Shown one piece after another: positions 15,136-21,635 of a stretch of 21,635 nt of DNA (position 1 is the first letter of the stretch; the number at the start of each line of letters is the position of its first letter). The position numbers and the translations under genes are program-made. Source of the DNA: an uncultured Eubacteriales bacterium. GTDB taxonomy: Bacteria; Bacillota; Clostridia; Oscillospirales; CAG-382. Below the pieces are notes generated by a model, which worked only from the letters and a program-made list of their open reading frames with translations, was not told the DNA's origin and searched no databases. The stretch covers positions 1 to 21,635 of the forward strand of contig USHI01000006.1 of the NCBI GenBank assembly GCA_900554405.1, written 5' to 3'.

Positions 15136-15164
15136 ATTATATCATATATTTTCAGTGTTGTCAA
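15136..15164 (-). promoter_or_regulatory. Perfect-consensus sigma-A promoter of the surface-protein gene
   Basis: On the minus strand TTGACA (15164-15159), a 17-base spacer and TATAAT (15141-15136) match the consensus at all twelve positions, and TGA precedes the -10 (extended -10). The start would be ~15129, giving a short leader of ~27 bases. Confidence 0.88.
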
Positions 15165-15183
15165 TATGTAAATTTTTACGAAA

Positions 15184-16170
15184 TCACGCCATTCTCGCAA
15201 GCATTTCGCGAGTGACCTCCGTGACCATCGGCTTTCCGGCAAGGAATGCTTCAAGCTCCTCGCAGACGTGCTGCCCGATCTTTTTCAGACCGTTATTGGC
15301 AAGCCCTGCAAGGTGCGGGGTCATTATACAGTTCGTAAGCGTGCGGAGCGGGTTATCCGCTGCCGGCGGTTCGGGATCGTAAACGTCCAGGCAGGCGTAT
15401 TTGAGGTTGCCCGCCTTCATATGCTCGTAAAGGGCTGCCTCATCGATGATCGTTCCGCGCGCGGTATTGATAAGCACCGCATCCTTCTTCATCAGCGGGA
15501 GCGTTTCGGAATTGAACATATGGTAGGTTTCGGGGATCTGCGGCGCATGGATAGAGATGATATCGCTTATTTCGAGCAGCTCCTCAAAGCTCACGCTGCG
15601 CACGCCCAAAGCGTTTGCCTTTTCCTCTGTCATAAACGGATCGTAAACGACGATATCAACATCAAAGGCGTGCATGAGCTGGATATAATGCCTTCCCGCC
15701 CAGCCTGCGCCGACAACGCCGATGGTCAGATCGTAAAGCTCGCGGATGTTCTCCTTGCCCTCTGCCCAAAGTCCGTTATGGAGATTTGCGTTGAGGTTGT
15801 AGAAGTTTTTGGAGGCGGATATCGTAAACCCGAGCGCCGTTTCGGAAACACCCTCCGAAAGCACATTGGCGCTTGCCGTCACGCGCACGTTTTTCTCCCA
15901 AAGCGCATCCGAAACGACCGGCTTCACGCTGCCGGCAGCGTGGATAAGTATTTTCAGGTTCGGGCAGAGCGCAAGATATTTTTCGTCGATCGGCCGGTTC
16001 CCCCACGATGTGACGATTACCTCCGCATCCTTTACGAGCGGAGCGACGGAATCGAAATCGGTGCCGCCGTCGTTTACAACGACCTCGCCCGAATTTGCAA
16101 GCCTTTTCAGGCACTTTTCATTGAACACCATTTTGCGTGTTCCCGGATCCATAATAAGAGCGATCTTCAT
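15184..16170 (-). CDS. D-isomer-specific 2-hydroxyacid dehydrogenase
   Basis: A 328-residue NAD(P)-dependent enzyme that interconverts a 2-keto acid and a D-2-hydroxy acid. The nucleotide-binding fold has GVVGAGWAG (151-159). The catalytic triad is Arg238 (INTARGT), Glu267 (DVYDPEPP) and His286 (MTPHLAG). The substrate cannot be told; phosphoglycerate, glyoxylate and sugar-acid dehydrogenases share these motifs. ATG 16170 is the start, with AAAGG eight bases upstream; the frame is open further back, but that part lies in another frame of the previous gene. It follows the enolase-superfamily gene by 29 bases, so the two probably act in one small catabolic step. Confidence 0.88.
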   Translation of the reverse strand: MKIALIMDPGTRKMVFNEKCLKRLANSGEVVVNDGGTDFDSVAPLVKDAEVIVTSWGNRPIDEKYLALCPNLKILIHAAGSVKPVVSDALWEKNVRVTASANVLSEGVSETALGFTISASKNFYNLNANLHNGLWAEGKENIRELYDLTIGVVGAGWAGRHYIQLMHAFDVDIVVYDPFMTEEKANALGVRSVSFEELLEISDIISIHAPQIPETYHMFNSETLPLMKKDAVLINTARGTIIDEAALYEHMKAGNLKYACLDVYDPEPPAADNPLRTLTNCIMTPHLAGLANNGLKKIGQHVCEELEAFLAGKPMVTEVTREMLARMA

Positions 16171-16199
16171 AACAACAGCCTTTCTTTGCCTGTATTTTT

Positions 16200-17498
16200 T
16201 TATATGAACATTTCGGTATAACCGTTTTTGCAAAACAGAACGCCGGAATCGGAATAGAAGCTGTCCGGTGTTTCGATACATCCGCCGGGGGTCGGGTCGA
16301 AGGCAAGCCCCTCCGGGAGCAGCGCGCCCATTTCCGCCCAGTTTTTGTAGTTCTGATCCCCGTTTATCTCGATAACGCCGCAATTCATACCGTAAAGCGG
16401 CGCTATCCGCGCGGCAAACTGCTTGTTCCATTCGGCAAGCAGGGGGACAACGGTCAGATCCGCGCAAAGCGCTTCGCCGCCCGCCTCATCCACGGCGGCA
16501 GCCATTTCAAAGGAAACGGACATTGTTTTTGCAATGGGTTTAAGTGCAACGGCACGGTACCCGAGCGCTATGCGCTCCTTTACATCGGCAAGCGAATGCG
16601 CCGATTCATCCGCATTTATAACAACCGGCAGCGCCGAAACGTCGAACCTGTTTTCCGCAGCGAACGGCTCCTCGATAAGCTCTATCCTGCCCAGCGCGCC
16701 GATCTTATCGGCATGGTCGATAAGCGCTTCAAGACGTTCGGGGCTGTCGTATCTGCCGTTGGCATCGAGGTAATAGCGAACACCGCCATCCTTTGTCAGC
16801 GGCGTGGTATACCGCTTTGCTATGGAATGTATCTCCGAAAGCCGTGCTTTGTCCCATTCCAGCATGGTTTTCATATCCTCCGCACGGGGCATCCCCTTCC
16901 CTGCGGAATGCCCGATCTTTATCTTCATCAACGCCGTGCCGGAATCGAGCAGCGAACGGACGGAATCGCCGCTCACGGCGTAGCTTACAAGCGGTATCCG
17001 CGCAAGCCTTTCGCTGCGGTGCGAAAGCGCTTTTTTTGCATATTCGGGTATAATACCGTCGAAATCCTTTATTCCGTTTTCCTGCGCATAAACCGACCAC
17101 AGCGCATAATCAACGCCCACAAGTGCATTGAGCACGAAAGTATCCGCGGGGGCAAAGCCGCATATCCGATCCGCCTGCGACTTTACCTGCGGGAAATATT
17201 CGTGCAGGAAAAGATCCGGGCGGGAAAAGCTTTCGCCTTTTATAAGCCCGAGCGCATATTCGGTTATCCGCTTCATTATTTCGGCGGAATTGTCGGGGCC
17301 GAATGCGGAAAACACCCTCTCGTCCGACCATAACGTGCTTATCGTGCAAGGAGCCGCGGCGCAAAAACCGTTTTCGGTGGAGACAAACGCCGACGTCTGC
17401 CACAGATCGGTCAGATAGCTTCCCTTGAAACCGAACGGCGCGGCAAGCGGCTCCTTATAAAACCGTATGCCTGTATCCCTGATCTTTATATTCTTCAT
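16200..17498 (-). CDS. Enolase-superfamily enzyme (mandelate racemase/muconate lactonizing type)
   Basis: A 432-residue protein. The capping domain occupies the N terminus (KEPLAAPFGFKGSYLT and the mobile loop region). The barrel carries the superfamily residues: Lys192 and Lys194 in MKIKIG, metal-ligand Asp245 in YLDANGRY, Glu276/Glu277 in LIEEPF, Asp297/Glu298 in NADESAHS, and Lys320 in ALKPI. These enzymes remove a proton next to a carboxylate and then epimerise, dehydrate or cycloisomerise the substrate. A lysine at each side of the site fits an epimerase-like or muconate-lactonizing-like chemistry; the substrate is unknown. The ATG overlaps the coaD stop by four bases, behind AAGGGG. It is longer than many members (~360-400). 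Confidence 0.85.
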   Translation of the reverse strand: MKNIKIRDTGIRFYKEPLAAPFGFKGSYLTDLWQTSAFVSTENGFCAAAPCTISTLWSDERVFSAFGPDNSAEIMKRITEYALGLIKGESFSRPDLFLHEYFPQVKSQADRICGFAPADTFVLNALVGVDYALWSVYAQENGIKDFDGIIPEYAKKALSHRSERLARIPLVSYAVSGDSVRSLLDSGTALMKIKIGHSAGKGMPRAEDMKTMLEWDKARLSEIHSIAKRYTTPLTKDGGVRYYLDANGRYDSPERLEALIDHADKIGALGRIELIEEPFAAENRFDVSALPVVINADESAHSLADVKERIALGYRAVALKPIAKTMSVSFEMAAAVDEAGGEALCADLTVVPLLAEWNKQFAARIAPLYGMNCGVIEINGDQNYKNWAEMGALLPEGLAFDPTPGGCIETPDSFYSDSGVLFCKNGYTEMFI

Positions 17499-17971
17499 TT
17501 CTGCCCCTTTTCATAAAGCACTTGCGCGGCAGCGGCAGGCACGGCTGCGCATACATCCCTGCCGTAAAGAAACAGCTCGCGCGCGTAGGTGGAGCTCATG
17601 TAAGCAAGCTCCGGCTTTGCCGGCAAAACGACGGTATCGACCTTCCCGAGAGCGGCATTCGCCCGGGCGATGCTCCATTCGTAATCGAAATCTGTCCCGC
17701 TGCGCGCGCCGCGCACTATGACCGGATTTTCGTATTCGGCACAAAGATCGGCAAGCAGCCCTTTGCACACCCGCACGGTAACGTTTCCCATGCCGGCAAC
17801 AGCCGCTTCGGCAGGCCGTGCGCGCAGCTCCGGCGTGAACATTTCCTTTTTGCCGGAATTTGCGGCAACGGCGACGACCACCCTTCCGAAAAGCTTTTCG
17901 GCGCGGGCGATTATGTCCATATGCCCGTATGTTATCGGGTCGAACGAACCGGAAACGATCGCCGTAGTCAT
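17495..17971 (-). CDS. coaD: Phosphopantetheine adenylyltransferase
   Basis: A 158-residue enzyme for the fourth step of coenzyme A synthesis, ATP plus 4'-phosphopantetheine to dephospho-CoA. The nucleotidyltransferase motif GSFDPITYGH (8-17) holds the TxGH ATP site; NSGKKEMF and VRGARSGTDFDYE are family-specific, and AYMSSTYARE corresponds to the ISSTxVRE motif with Ala in place of Val. ATG 17971 overlaps the rsmD stop by four bases; a longer open frame upstream lies over rsmD and is not part of CoaD. The rsmD-coaD order is the usual one in Firmicutes. Confidence 0.95.
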   Translation of the reverse strand: MTTAIVSGSFDPITYGHMDIIARAEKLFGRVVVAVAANSGKKEMFTPELRARPAEAAVAGMGNVTVRVCKGLLADLCAEYENPVIVRGARSGTDFDYEWSIARANAALGKVDTVVLPAKPELAYMSSTYARELFLYGRDVCAAVPAAAAQVLYEKGQK

Positions 17972-18540
17972 ACCGATTCCTCCCCGGCGGCTGCCTGCTC
18001 CGGCAGTCGCATTATCATCACGAAGGTCTTGCCGTAACGGTATACCCTGGCGGACCACGAATCATCCGGCACGGGAACGCCTGTCTGCGCCGATTCGGCG
18101 ACGATTATCGCACCGGGCGCAAGCAGGTCGAGCGCCTTCAGCTTTTTCAGAACGCCCTCCAGAACGCCGTCGTTATACGGCGGATCGAGAAATACAAGAT
18201 CGAACTTTTCCTTGCCGGAGGCGGTCTTTACAAAATCCTTCCAATCCGAGCAGACGACACGGCACTGCTCCATAAGCTTTGTCTTGACGGCGTTTGCGCG
18301 TATAATTTCGCACGCCGCGCACGAATTATCAACAACGGTCGCTCTTTCCGCCCCGCGTGAAAGCGCTTCCAGCGCCATTTGCCCGCTGCCGCCGAAAAGA
18401 TCGAGCACGTTTCTCCCATGCAGCTCAAACTGTATCGCGGAAAAAACGCCCTCCTTGCATATCTCGGTCGTGGGCCTTGTATCGGTGCCCGGGAGCGTTT
18501 TTAATGTCGTCCCGCGCGCTTTACCTGTTATTATCCTCAT
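17968..18540 (-). CDS. rsmD: 16S rRNA (guanine(966)-N2)-methyltransferase RsmD
   Basis: A 190-residue class I methyltransferase. It begins MRIITGKARGTTLKTLPG and contains TRPTTEICKEGVFSAI, typical of RsmD. The SAM-binding motif is VLDLFGGSGQMALEALSRGA (45-64) and the catalytic DPPY lies at 119-122. It methylates G966 of 16S rRNA. It starts 20 bases inside the end of uvrC and overlaps coaD by four bases, so all three are probably on one transcript. Confidence 0.94.
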   Translation of the reverse strand: MRIITGKARGTTLKTLPGTDTRPTTEICKEGVFSAIQFELHGRNVLDLFGGSGQMALEALSRGAERATVVDNSCAACEIIRANAVKTKLMEQCRVVCSDWKDFVKTASGKEKFDLVFLDPPYNDGVLEGVLKKLKALDLLAPGAIIVAESAQTGVPVPDDSWSARVYRYGKTFVMIMRLPEQAAAGEESV

Positions 18541-20359
18541 TTTGTTCCTTTCCGAAATACTCCGTTATCGCGTCCGCTATCGGCTCGGTTATACCCTTCA
18601 CCTTCATAAGCTCCTCCTTCGGTGCCTCGCGCAGGGCTTTTAATGTCCCGAAGCGGAGCATAAGATCATTAGCGCGCTTTTCGCCGACACCCTTTATCTG
18701 TGTCAGGCTGCTTTTGCGGACGGCGTTTCTCCGTTTGGCATCCATCACCGAAAGCGAATAACGGTGTACCTCCTCCTGTATTTTATACATGAACACAAAC
18801 GCATCCTGGCGTGTGGTAAGCGATATTTCGCCCGTGCCGTCGGTGAGCGTTCTTGTTTTGTGGTGTTCGTCCTTTATCATGCCGAAAACCGGTATGGATA
18901 TACCGCAGGTATTCAATACCCGCTGCGCCGTGTGCACCTGATTTTCGGCGCCGTCGATAAGTATAAGATCGGGGTATTCCCATCCGGGCTCGTCGGTCGA
19001 ATGCGCAAACCTGCGGGTGAGCGCTTCCTCCATGGCGGCAAGATCATCGCCGTCCGAAAGCGTGCGGATATTGAAGCTCCTGTATTTTTTGCGGGCAAAA
19101 ACGCCGTGATCGAGCACGATCATGCCGCAGCTCGTATATTCGCCGCCGGAATGCGAGATATCATAGGATTCTATGCGCTCCGGAACGACCTCCAGCCCCA
19201 GAAGCTTCGCAATAGAAACAAGAAAGTCCATTCGCTTGTCGTCGCTTGCGCGCTTGTGCAAAAGAAGGTTTTTCGCATTGTCCGCTGCGCGCACGGCAAG
19301 CGCGTGCATATCGCCGCGTTCGGGTATTATTGCCGCGACCTTGTACCCCGCCGTTTCGGAAAGCGCATCCGAAAGCAGCCCAAGCTCCGCCGTGTCCAGC
19401 GAAGCGGATATATATATCCTGTGCGGAACATAGCCGCGCAGCGTATAATACCTTTGCAAAAATGAAACGAGCGCCGCGCCGGAAATAATCTCATCCGCAC
19501 CGAAGAAGAAGTTTTCCCTGTCCACTATCGCGCCGCCGCGCACGAAAAGGAGTGAAAGCGCACCGCCGAGCTCATCCGAATAAACGCCGATAAAATCGGT
19601 TTCGATATTCGGGCTGCACACGATCTGCTGCTTTTCGGATATTTTTTTTACCGCGCGGATGCAATCGCGCAGCTTGGCGGCAAGCTCGAAATTAAGCCCT
19701 TCGGAGGCGATATTCATGTTCTGCTCGAGCGCGGCGACAAGGTTTCTGCCATCGCCCTTCAGAAGCTGTGCGGCGCGGCTGCATATATCCGAATATTCCT
19801 CCGCCGAAACGCGCCCCTTCACACAGGGCGCACAGCAGCGCCCGATATGGTAGTTCAGGCAGGGCCTGCCCTTGCCGATATCCTTCGGGAAGCTCTTCCC
19901 GCAGGAGGGAAGTTGAAAAGCCTTTTTTACCGTTTCCAGAATATCCTTTGCCACTCGGTGGGAGGAATACGGTCCGAAATACTTGCCTGTTTCAGTCCGG
20001 CGGTAAACTATCGTGAATTCCGGGTACGCCGCGCCGGACATCCGGATATAAGGATAACCGCCGCCATCCTTTAATTTTATATTATACCGCGGCTGGAACT
20101 GCTTGATAAACTGGTTTTCCTGCAAAAGCGCTTCCAGCTCCGTCGCGGTGAAGTATACCTCGAAATCATCGACTGAATCGACCATTCGCCGGGTTTTCCC
20201 GTGGTGGTCGGCATAGGGCGCAAAATAGCTCGACACGCGGTTGCGCAGCGCCTTTGATTTGCCGACATAGATCACCTTGCCGCTTTTTGAGTGCATTATA
20301 TACACGCCCGGCGTAAGCGGAAGCAGGCGTGCTTTTTCGTAAAGCTCCTCGCGCGTCAT
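18521..20359 (-). CDS. uvrC: Excinuclease ABC subunit C
   Basis: A 612-residue nucleotide-excision repair nuclease. The GIY-YIG domain (GVY 18-20, VIYVGKSKALRNRV 29-42) makes the 3' cut. A Cys-rich segment (CLNYHIGRCCAPC) is followed by a UVR helix pair (LNFELAAKLRDCIRAVKKI) that binds UvrB. The RNase H-like domain, which makes the 5' cut, has ESYDISHSGGEY, LILIDGAENQV and KDEHHKTRTL, keeping the Asp/Asp/His triad. Two helix-hairpin-helix motifs end the protein. The usual DGGKGQ is DGAENQ here. ATG 20359 was chosen because AGGTG lies six bases before it; an in-frame GTG at 20368 is the alternative. Confidence 0.95.
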   Translation of the reverse strand: MTREELYEKARLLPLTPGVYIMHSKSGKVIYVGKSKALRNRVSSYFAPYADHHGKTRRMVDSVDDFEVYFTATELEALLQENQFIKQFQPRYNIKLKDGGGYPYIRMSGAAYPEFTIVYRRTETGKYFGPYSSHRVAKDILETVKKAFQLPSCGKSFPKDIGKGRPCLNYHIGRCCAPCVKGRVSAEEYSDICSRAAQLLKGDGRNLVAALEQNMNIASEGLNFELAAKLRDCIRAVKKISEKQQIVCSPNIETDFIGVYSDELGGALSLLFVRGGAIVDRENFFFGADEIISGAALVSFLQRYYTLRGYVPHRIYISASLDTAELGLLSDALSETAGYKVAAIIPERGDMHALAVRAADNAKNLLLHKRASDDKRMDFLVSIAKLLGLEVVPERIESYDISHSGGEYTSCGMIVLDHGVFARKKYRSFNIRTLSDGDDLAAMEEALTRRFAHSTDEPGWEYPDLILIDGAENQVHTAQRVLNTCGISIPVFGMIKDEHHKTRTLTDGTGEISLTTRQDAFVFMYKIQEEVHRYSLSVMDAKRRNAVRKSSLTQIKGVGEKRANDLMLRFGTLKALREAPKEELMKVKGITEPIADAITEYFGKEQNEDNNR

Positions 20360-20371
20360 AACAAGCACCTA

Positions 20372-20402
20372 CAAAAAATGCCCTGAACGGTTAATTCAAG
20401 GC
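20372..20402 (-). terminator. Terminator or attenuator between ptsH and uvrC
   Basis: On the minus strand GCCTTGAA (20402-20395) and TTCAGGGC (20387-20380) form an 8-base stem with one G-T pair and a 7-base loop, followed by ATTTTTTG. It ends ~13 bases before the uvrC ATG. Confidence 0.6.
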
Positions 20403-20424
20403 GAAAAAAGATTATCCGGTATGA

Positions 20425-20688
20425 TTATTCGTTAAAGCCACCCATGACAAGGTTGACAAGACCGTCCACGGCGGCTTCCTCATCCGGGCCGTCGGCAAGA
20501 ACGGTTATGATATCGCCCTTGGATATACCGAGCGAAAGAACGCCCAAAAGGCTTTTTGCGTTTGCTCTGCGATCGCTGTTTTCGACCCAGATCGAGCTGC
20601 GGTAGGAATTTGCTTTCTGAATGAAATATGTTGCGGGCCTTGCGTGAAGACCGACAGTGTTTTGTATTTCAATGTTCTTTGTTGTCAT
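20425..20688 (-). CDS. ptsH: Phosphocarrier protein HPr
   Basis: An 87-residue protein. GLHARPA places the phosphorelay His at residue 15, and AKSLLGVLSLG places Ser at exactly 46, the site of HPr kinase in Firmicutes. It carries phosphate from enzyme I to sugar-specific enzyme II, and in Ser46-phosphorylated form serves catabolite repression. Presence of His15 rules out a Crh-type paralogue. ptsI is not adjacent, as in many Clostridia. GGGGGT eight bases before ATG 20688 fixes the start. Confidence 0.95.
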   Translation of the reverse strand: MTTKNIEIQNTVGLHARPATYFIQKANSYRSSIWVENSDRRANAKSLLGVLSLGISKGDIITVLADGPDEEAAVDGLVNLVMGGFNE

Positions 20689-20713
20689 ATGGCTATACCC
20701 CCGTACATTGCTT

Positions 20714-20742
20714 ATTATATCAAATAAACCGCTTTGAATCAA
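20714..20742 (-). promoter_or_regulatory. Sigma-A promoter of ptsH
   Basis: TTGATT (20742-20737), 17 bases, and TATAAT (20719-20714) with a preceding TGA. The -35 hexamer is the same as that of the promoter at 1266. A 7-base inverted repeat overlaps the -35 (20738-20757). Confidence 0.78.
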
Positions 20743-20767
20743 TAGATTTTTATTGATAAGAACCACG

Positions 20768-20800
20768 AAAAGCCCGGCGTATCCGCGCGCTTTTTTGTTT
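20768..20800. terminator. Imperfect terminator hairpin downstream of the small membrane-protein gene
   Basis: AAAAGC (20768-20773) pairs with GCTTTT (20789-20794) around an imperfect G/C-rich inner stem. Minus-strand transcripts would have only TTTT after the stem; the plus strand has TTTTTTGTTT. It lies between the membrane-protein gene and the ptsH promoter. Confidence 0.45.
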
Positions 20801-20811
20801 GAAATAGCTAT

Positions 20812-21252
20812 TTATGTGCCGGAATCCGGATATTTTTCACGGGGATAGATATCGCGCACGGTGAATTCGACCCCGCCACCGGAAACAACGGAGGAAAGCG
20901 AAACACGTTCACCGTTCAGATCGTAATACCTTCCGATGCGCTTATACCCGAAAAACGAACAGCGTATGGACAGGCTGACAAGACCTTCCTCGTTCGGGTG
21001 GGAGATAAGCGCTTCCTCGATACGCAGCTCGCTGCCGTCGGGAAGCTGCGCCGATGCGACTCTTGCGCGGAACGCAGCCGCTTCGGAGGCGGTAATATAC
21101 CCCGATTCGGCAGTAAGCTCCACGCCGATCGTTTCCGGCGTGCCGAAGGCTTCCGCGATATCGTTGCGGAAGATCACCGCAGCCACCGCGCAGATCACCG
21201 CCGCGACGATGGCAAGATCAAGAATATTGAAGCGTGTCTTGCGCTTTTGCAT
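20812..21252 (-). CDS. Small single-pass membrane protein, possibly DUF4330-like
   Basis: A 146-residue protein with a short basic N terminus (MQKRKTRFN), one transmembrane helix (~10-28, ILDLAIVAAVICAVAAVIF) and a ~115-residue outer domain of beta-rich appearance ending in FTVRDIYPREKYPDSGT. The layout resembles DUF4330 proteins (basic start, helix, short extracytoplasmic beta domain), but I cannot confirm this without a search. Its ATG directly abuts the stop of the upstream membrane-protein gene (TAAATG), so the two are probably co-translated. Confidence 0.7.
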   Translation of the reverse strand: MQKRKTRFNILDLAIVAAVICAVAAVIFRNDIAEAFGTPETIGVELTAESGYITASEAAAFRARVASAQLPDGSELRIEEALISHPNEEGLVSLSIRCSFFGYKRIGRYYDLNGERVSLSSVVSGGGVEFTVRDIYPREKYPDSGT

Positions 21253-21635
21253 TTAATGGATCTCCCCTTTTGTATATTGCGGTTTTGAATATATACCGTA
21301 AACCGCGCCCTGCATACCGAAAATAAACATTGACGCCGCAAGCGAACGTATATCGCACGGCGGGTGCAGCGAAAAGCAGCCGAGCGCAAGCACGGCAGCC
21401 GATGCCGCGGATGCACCGCAAACCGAAATCACATATGCGGAGCTGTTCATTGCCATACAGCCGAATATCCGCTGAAACATGAGCAGAAGTACCGCTGCAA
21501 ACAGCACGGCAAGCACCGCGCCGCCGCATTCCGCAAGCGATACCCAGAAGGATACCCCCGCCGGGCGGAGATAAAACGGCGAAGCAAAATTGCGGCACAC
21601 TACAAAGCCGACAACCGGCAGCACCACCGCCGCAC
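21253..21635 (-). CDS. Multi-pass membrane protein, 5' end outside the window (partial)
   Basis: The open frame runs off the right edge, so the start is not seen; at least 127 residues are present. There are about four hydrophobic segments: around VVGFVVC, SFWVSLAECGGAVLAVLF, YVISVCGASAASAAVLAL and SLAASMFIFGMQGAVYGIY. I do not recognise the family. Repeated Cys and the final basic PQYTKGEIH tail are the only other features. A GTG at 21627 exists but is probably internal. Confidence 0.65.
   Translation of the reverse strand, partial: AAVVLPVVGFVVCRNFASPFYLRPAGVSFWVSLAECGGAVLAVLFAAVLLLMFQRIFGCMAMNSSAYVISVCGASAASAAVLALGCFSLHPPCDIRSLAASMFIFGMQGAVYGIYSKPQYTKGEIH

Noticed and set aside
15168..15180. 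Palindrome GTAAATTTTTAC downstream of the 2-hydroxyacid dehydrogenase as terminator
   Set aside because: Only A/T pairs and almost no loop; too weak for an intrinsic terminator.

Overview
The window looks like chromosomal DNA of an endospore-forming Gram-positive bacterium of the Clostridia. The evidence is a spoIIGA-sigE pair, the rimP-nusA-rnpM-ylxQ-infB-rbfA-nrnA-truB gene order typical of Firmicutes, sigma-A promoters close to consensus, a lipoprotein signal, an HPr with both His15 and Ser46, and a Noc/ParB-type protein. The bias towards G or C in third codon positions and the frequent ATA isoleucine codons would fit an Oscillospirales-like lineage, but that is only an impression. I saw no rRNA, tRNA, CRISPR array, insertion sequence or phage gene; this is mostly core genome.

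Left part (1-5.7 kb): the 3' end of a membrane pyrophosphatase (hppA) is followed closely by an amidohydrolase and a terminator. A strong sigma-A promoter then drives an orphan family-5 solute-binding lipoprotein. Facing it is an M50 (SpoIVFB-like) intramembrane protease, preceded by a probable small membrane-protein ORF. Divergent from these are spoIIGA (the pro-sigma-E protease) and sigE. The divergent interval carries a candidate Spo0A-type promoter for spoIIGA and a candidate sigma-E promoter pointing at the M50 gene.

Centre (5.7-13.4 kb): an NYN-domain protein with its own consensus promoter appears to start at ATA. Next is the large translation/transcription operon rimP-nusA-rnpM-ylxQ-infB-rbfA-nrnA-truB, with a promoter, a leader hairpin and a perfect-stem terminator at its end. 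The genes are tightly packed, and several overlap by 1-4 bases.

Right part (13.4-21.6 kb): a Noc/ParB-family gene converges on a secreted, C-terminally anchored surface protein of unknown function that has a perfect TTGACA-17-TATAAT promoter. The minus strand then carries uvrC-rsmD-coaD followed by an enolase-superfamily enzyme and a D-2-hydroxyacid dehydrogenase, nearly all overlapping. Upstream on the same strand are ptsH (HPr) with its own promoter, a small single-pass membrane protein, and a multi-pass membrane protein cut by the window end.

The most interesting places are the spoIIGA/M50 divergent region, the ATA-start NYN gene, the terminator embedded in the coding sequence of a convergent gene, and the metabolic pair attached to the DNA-repair/CoA operon.
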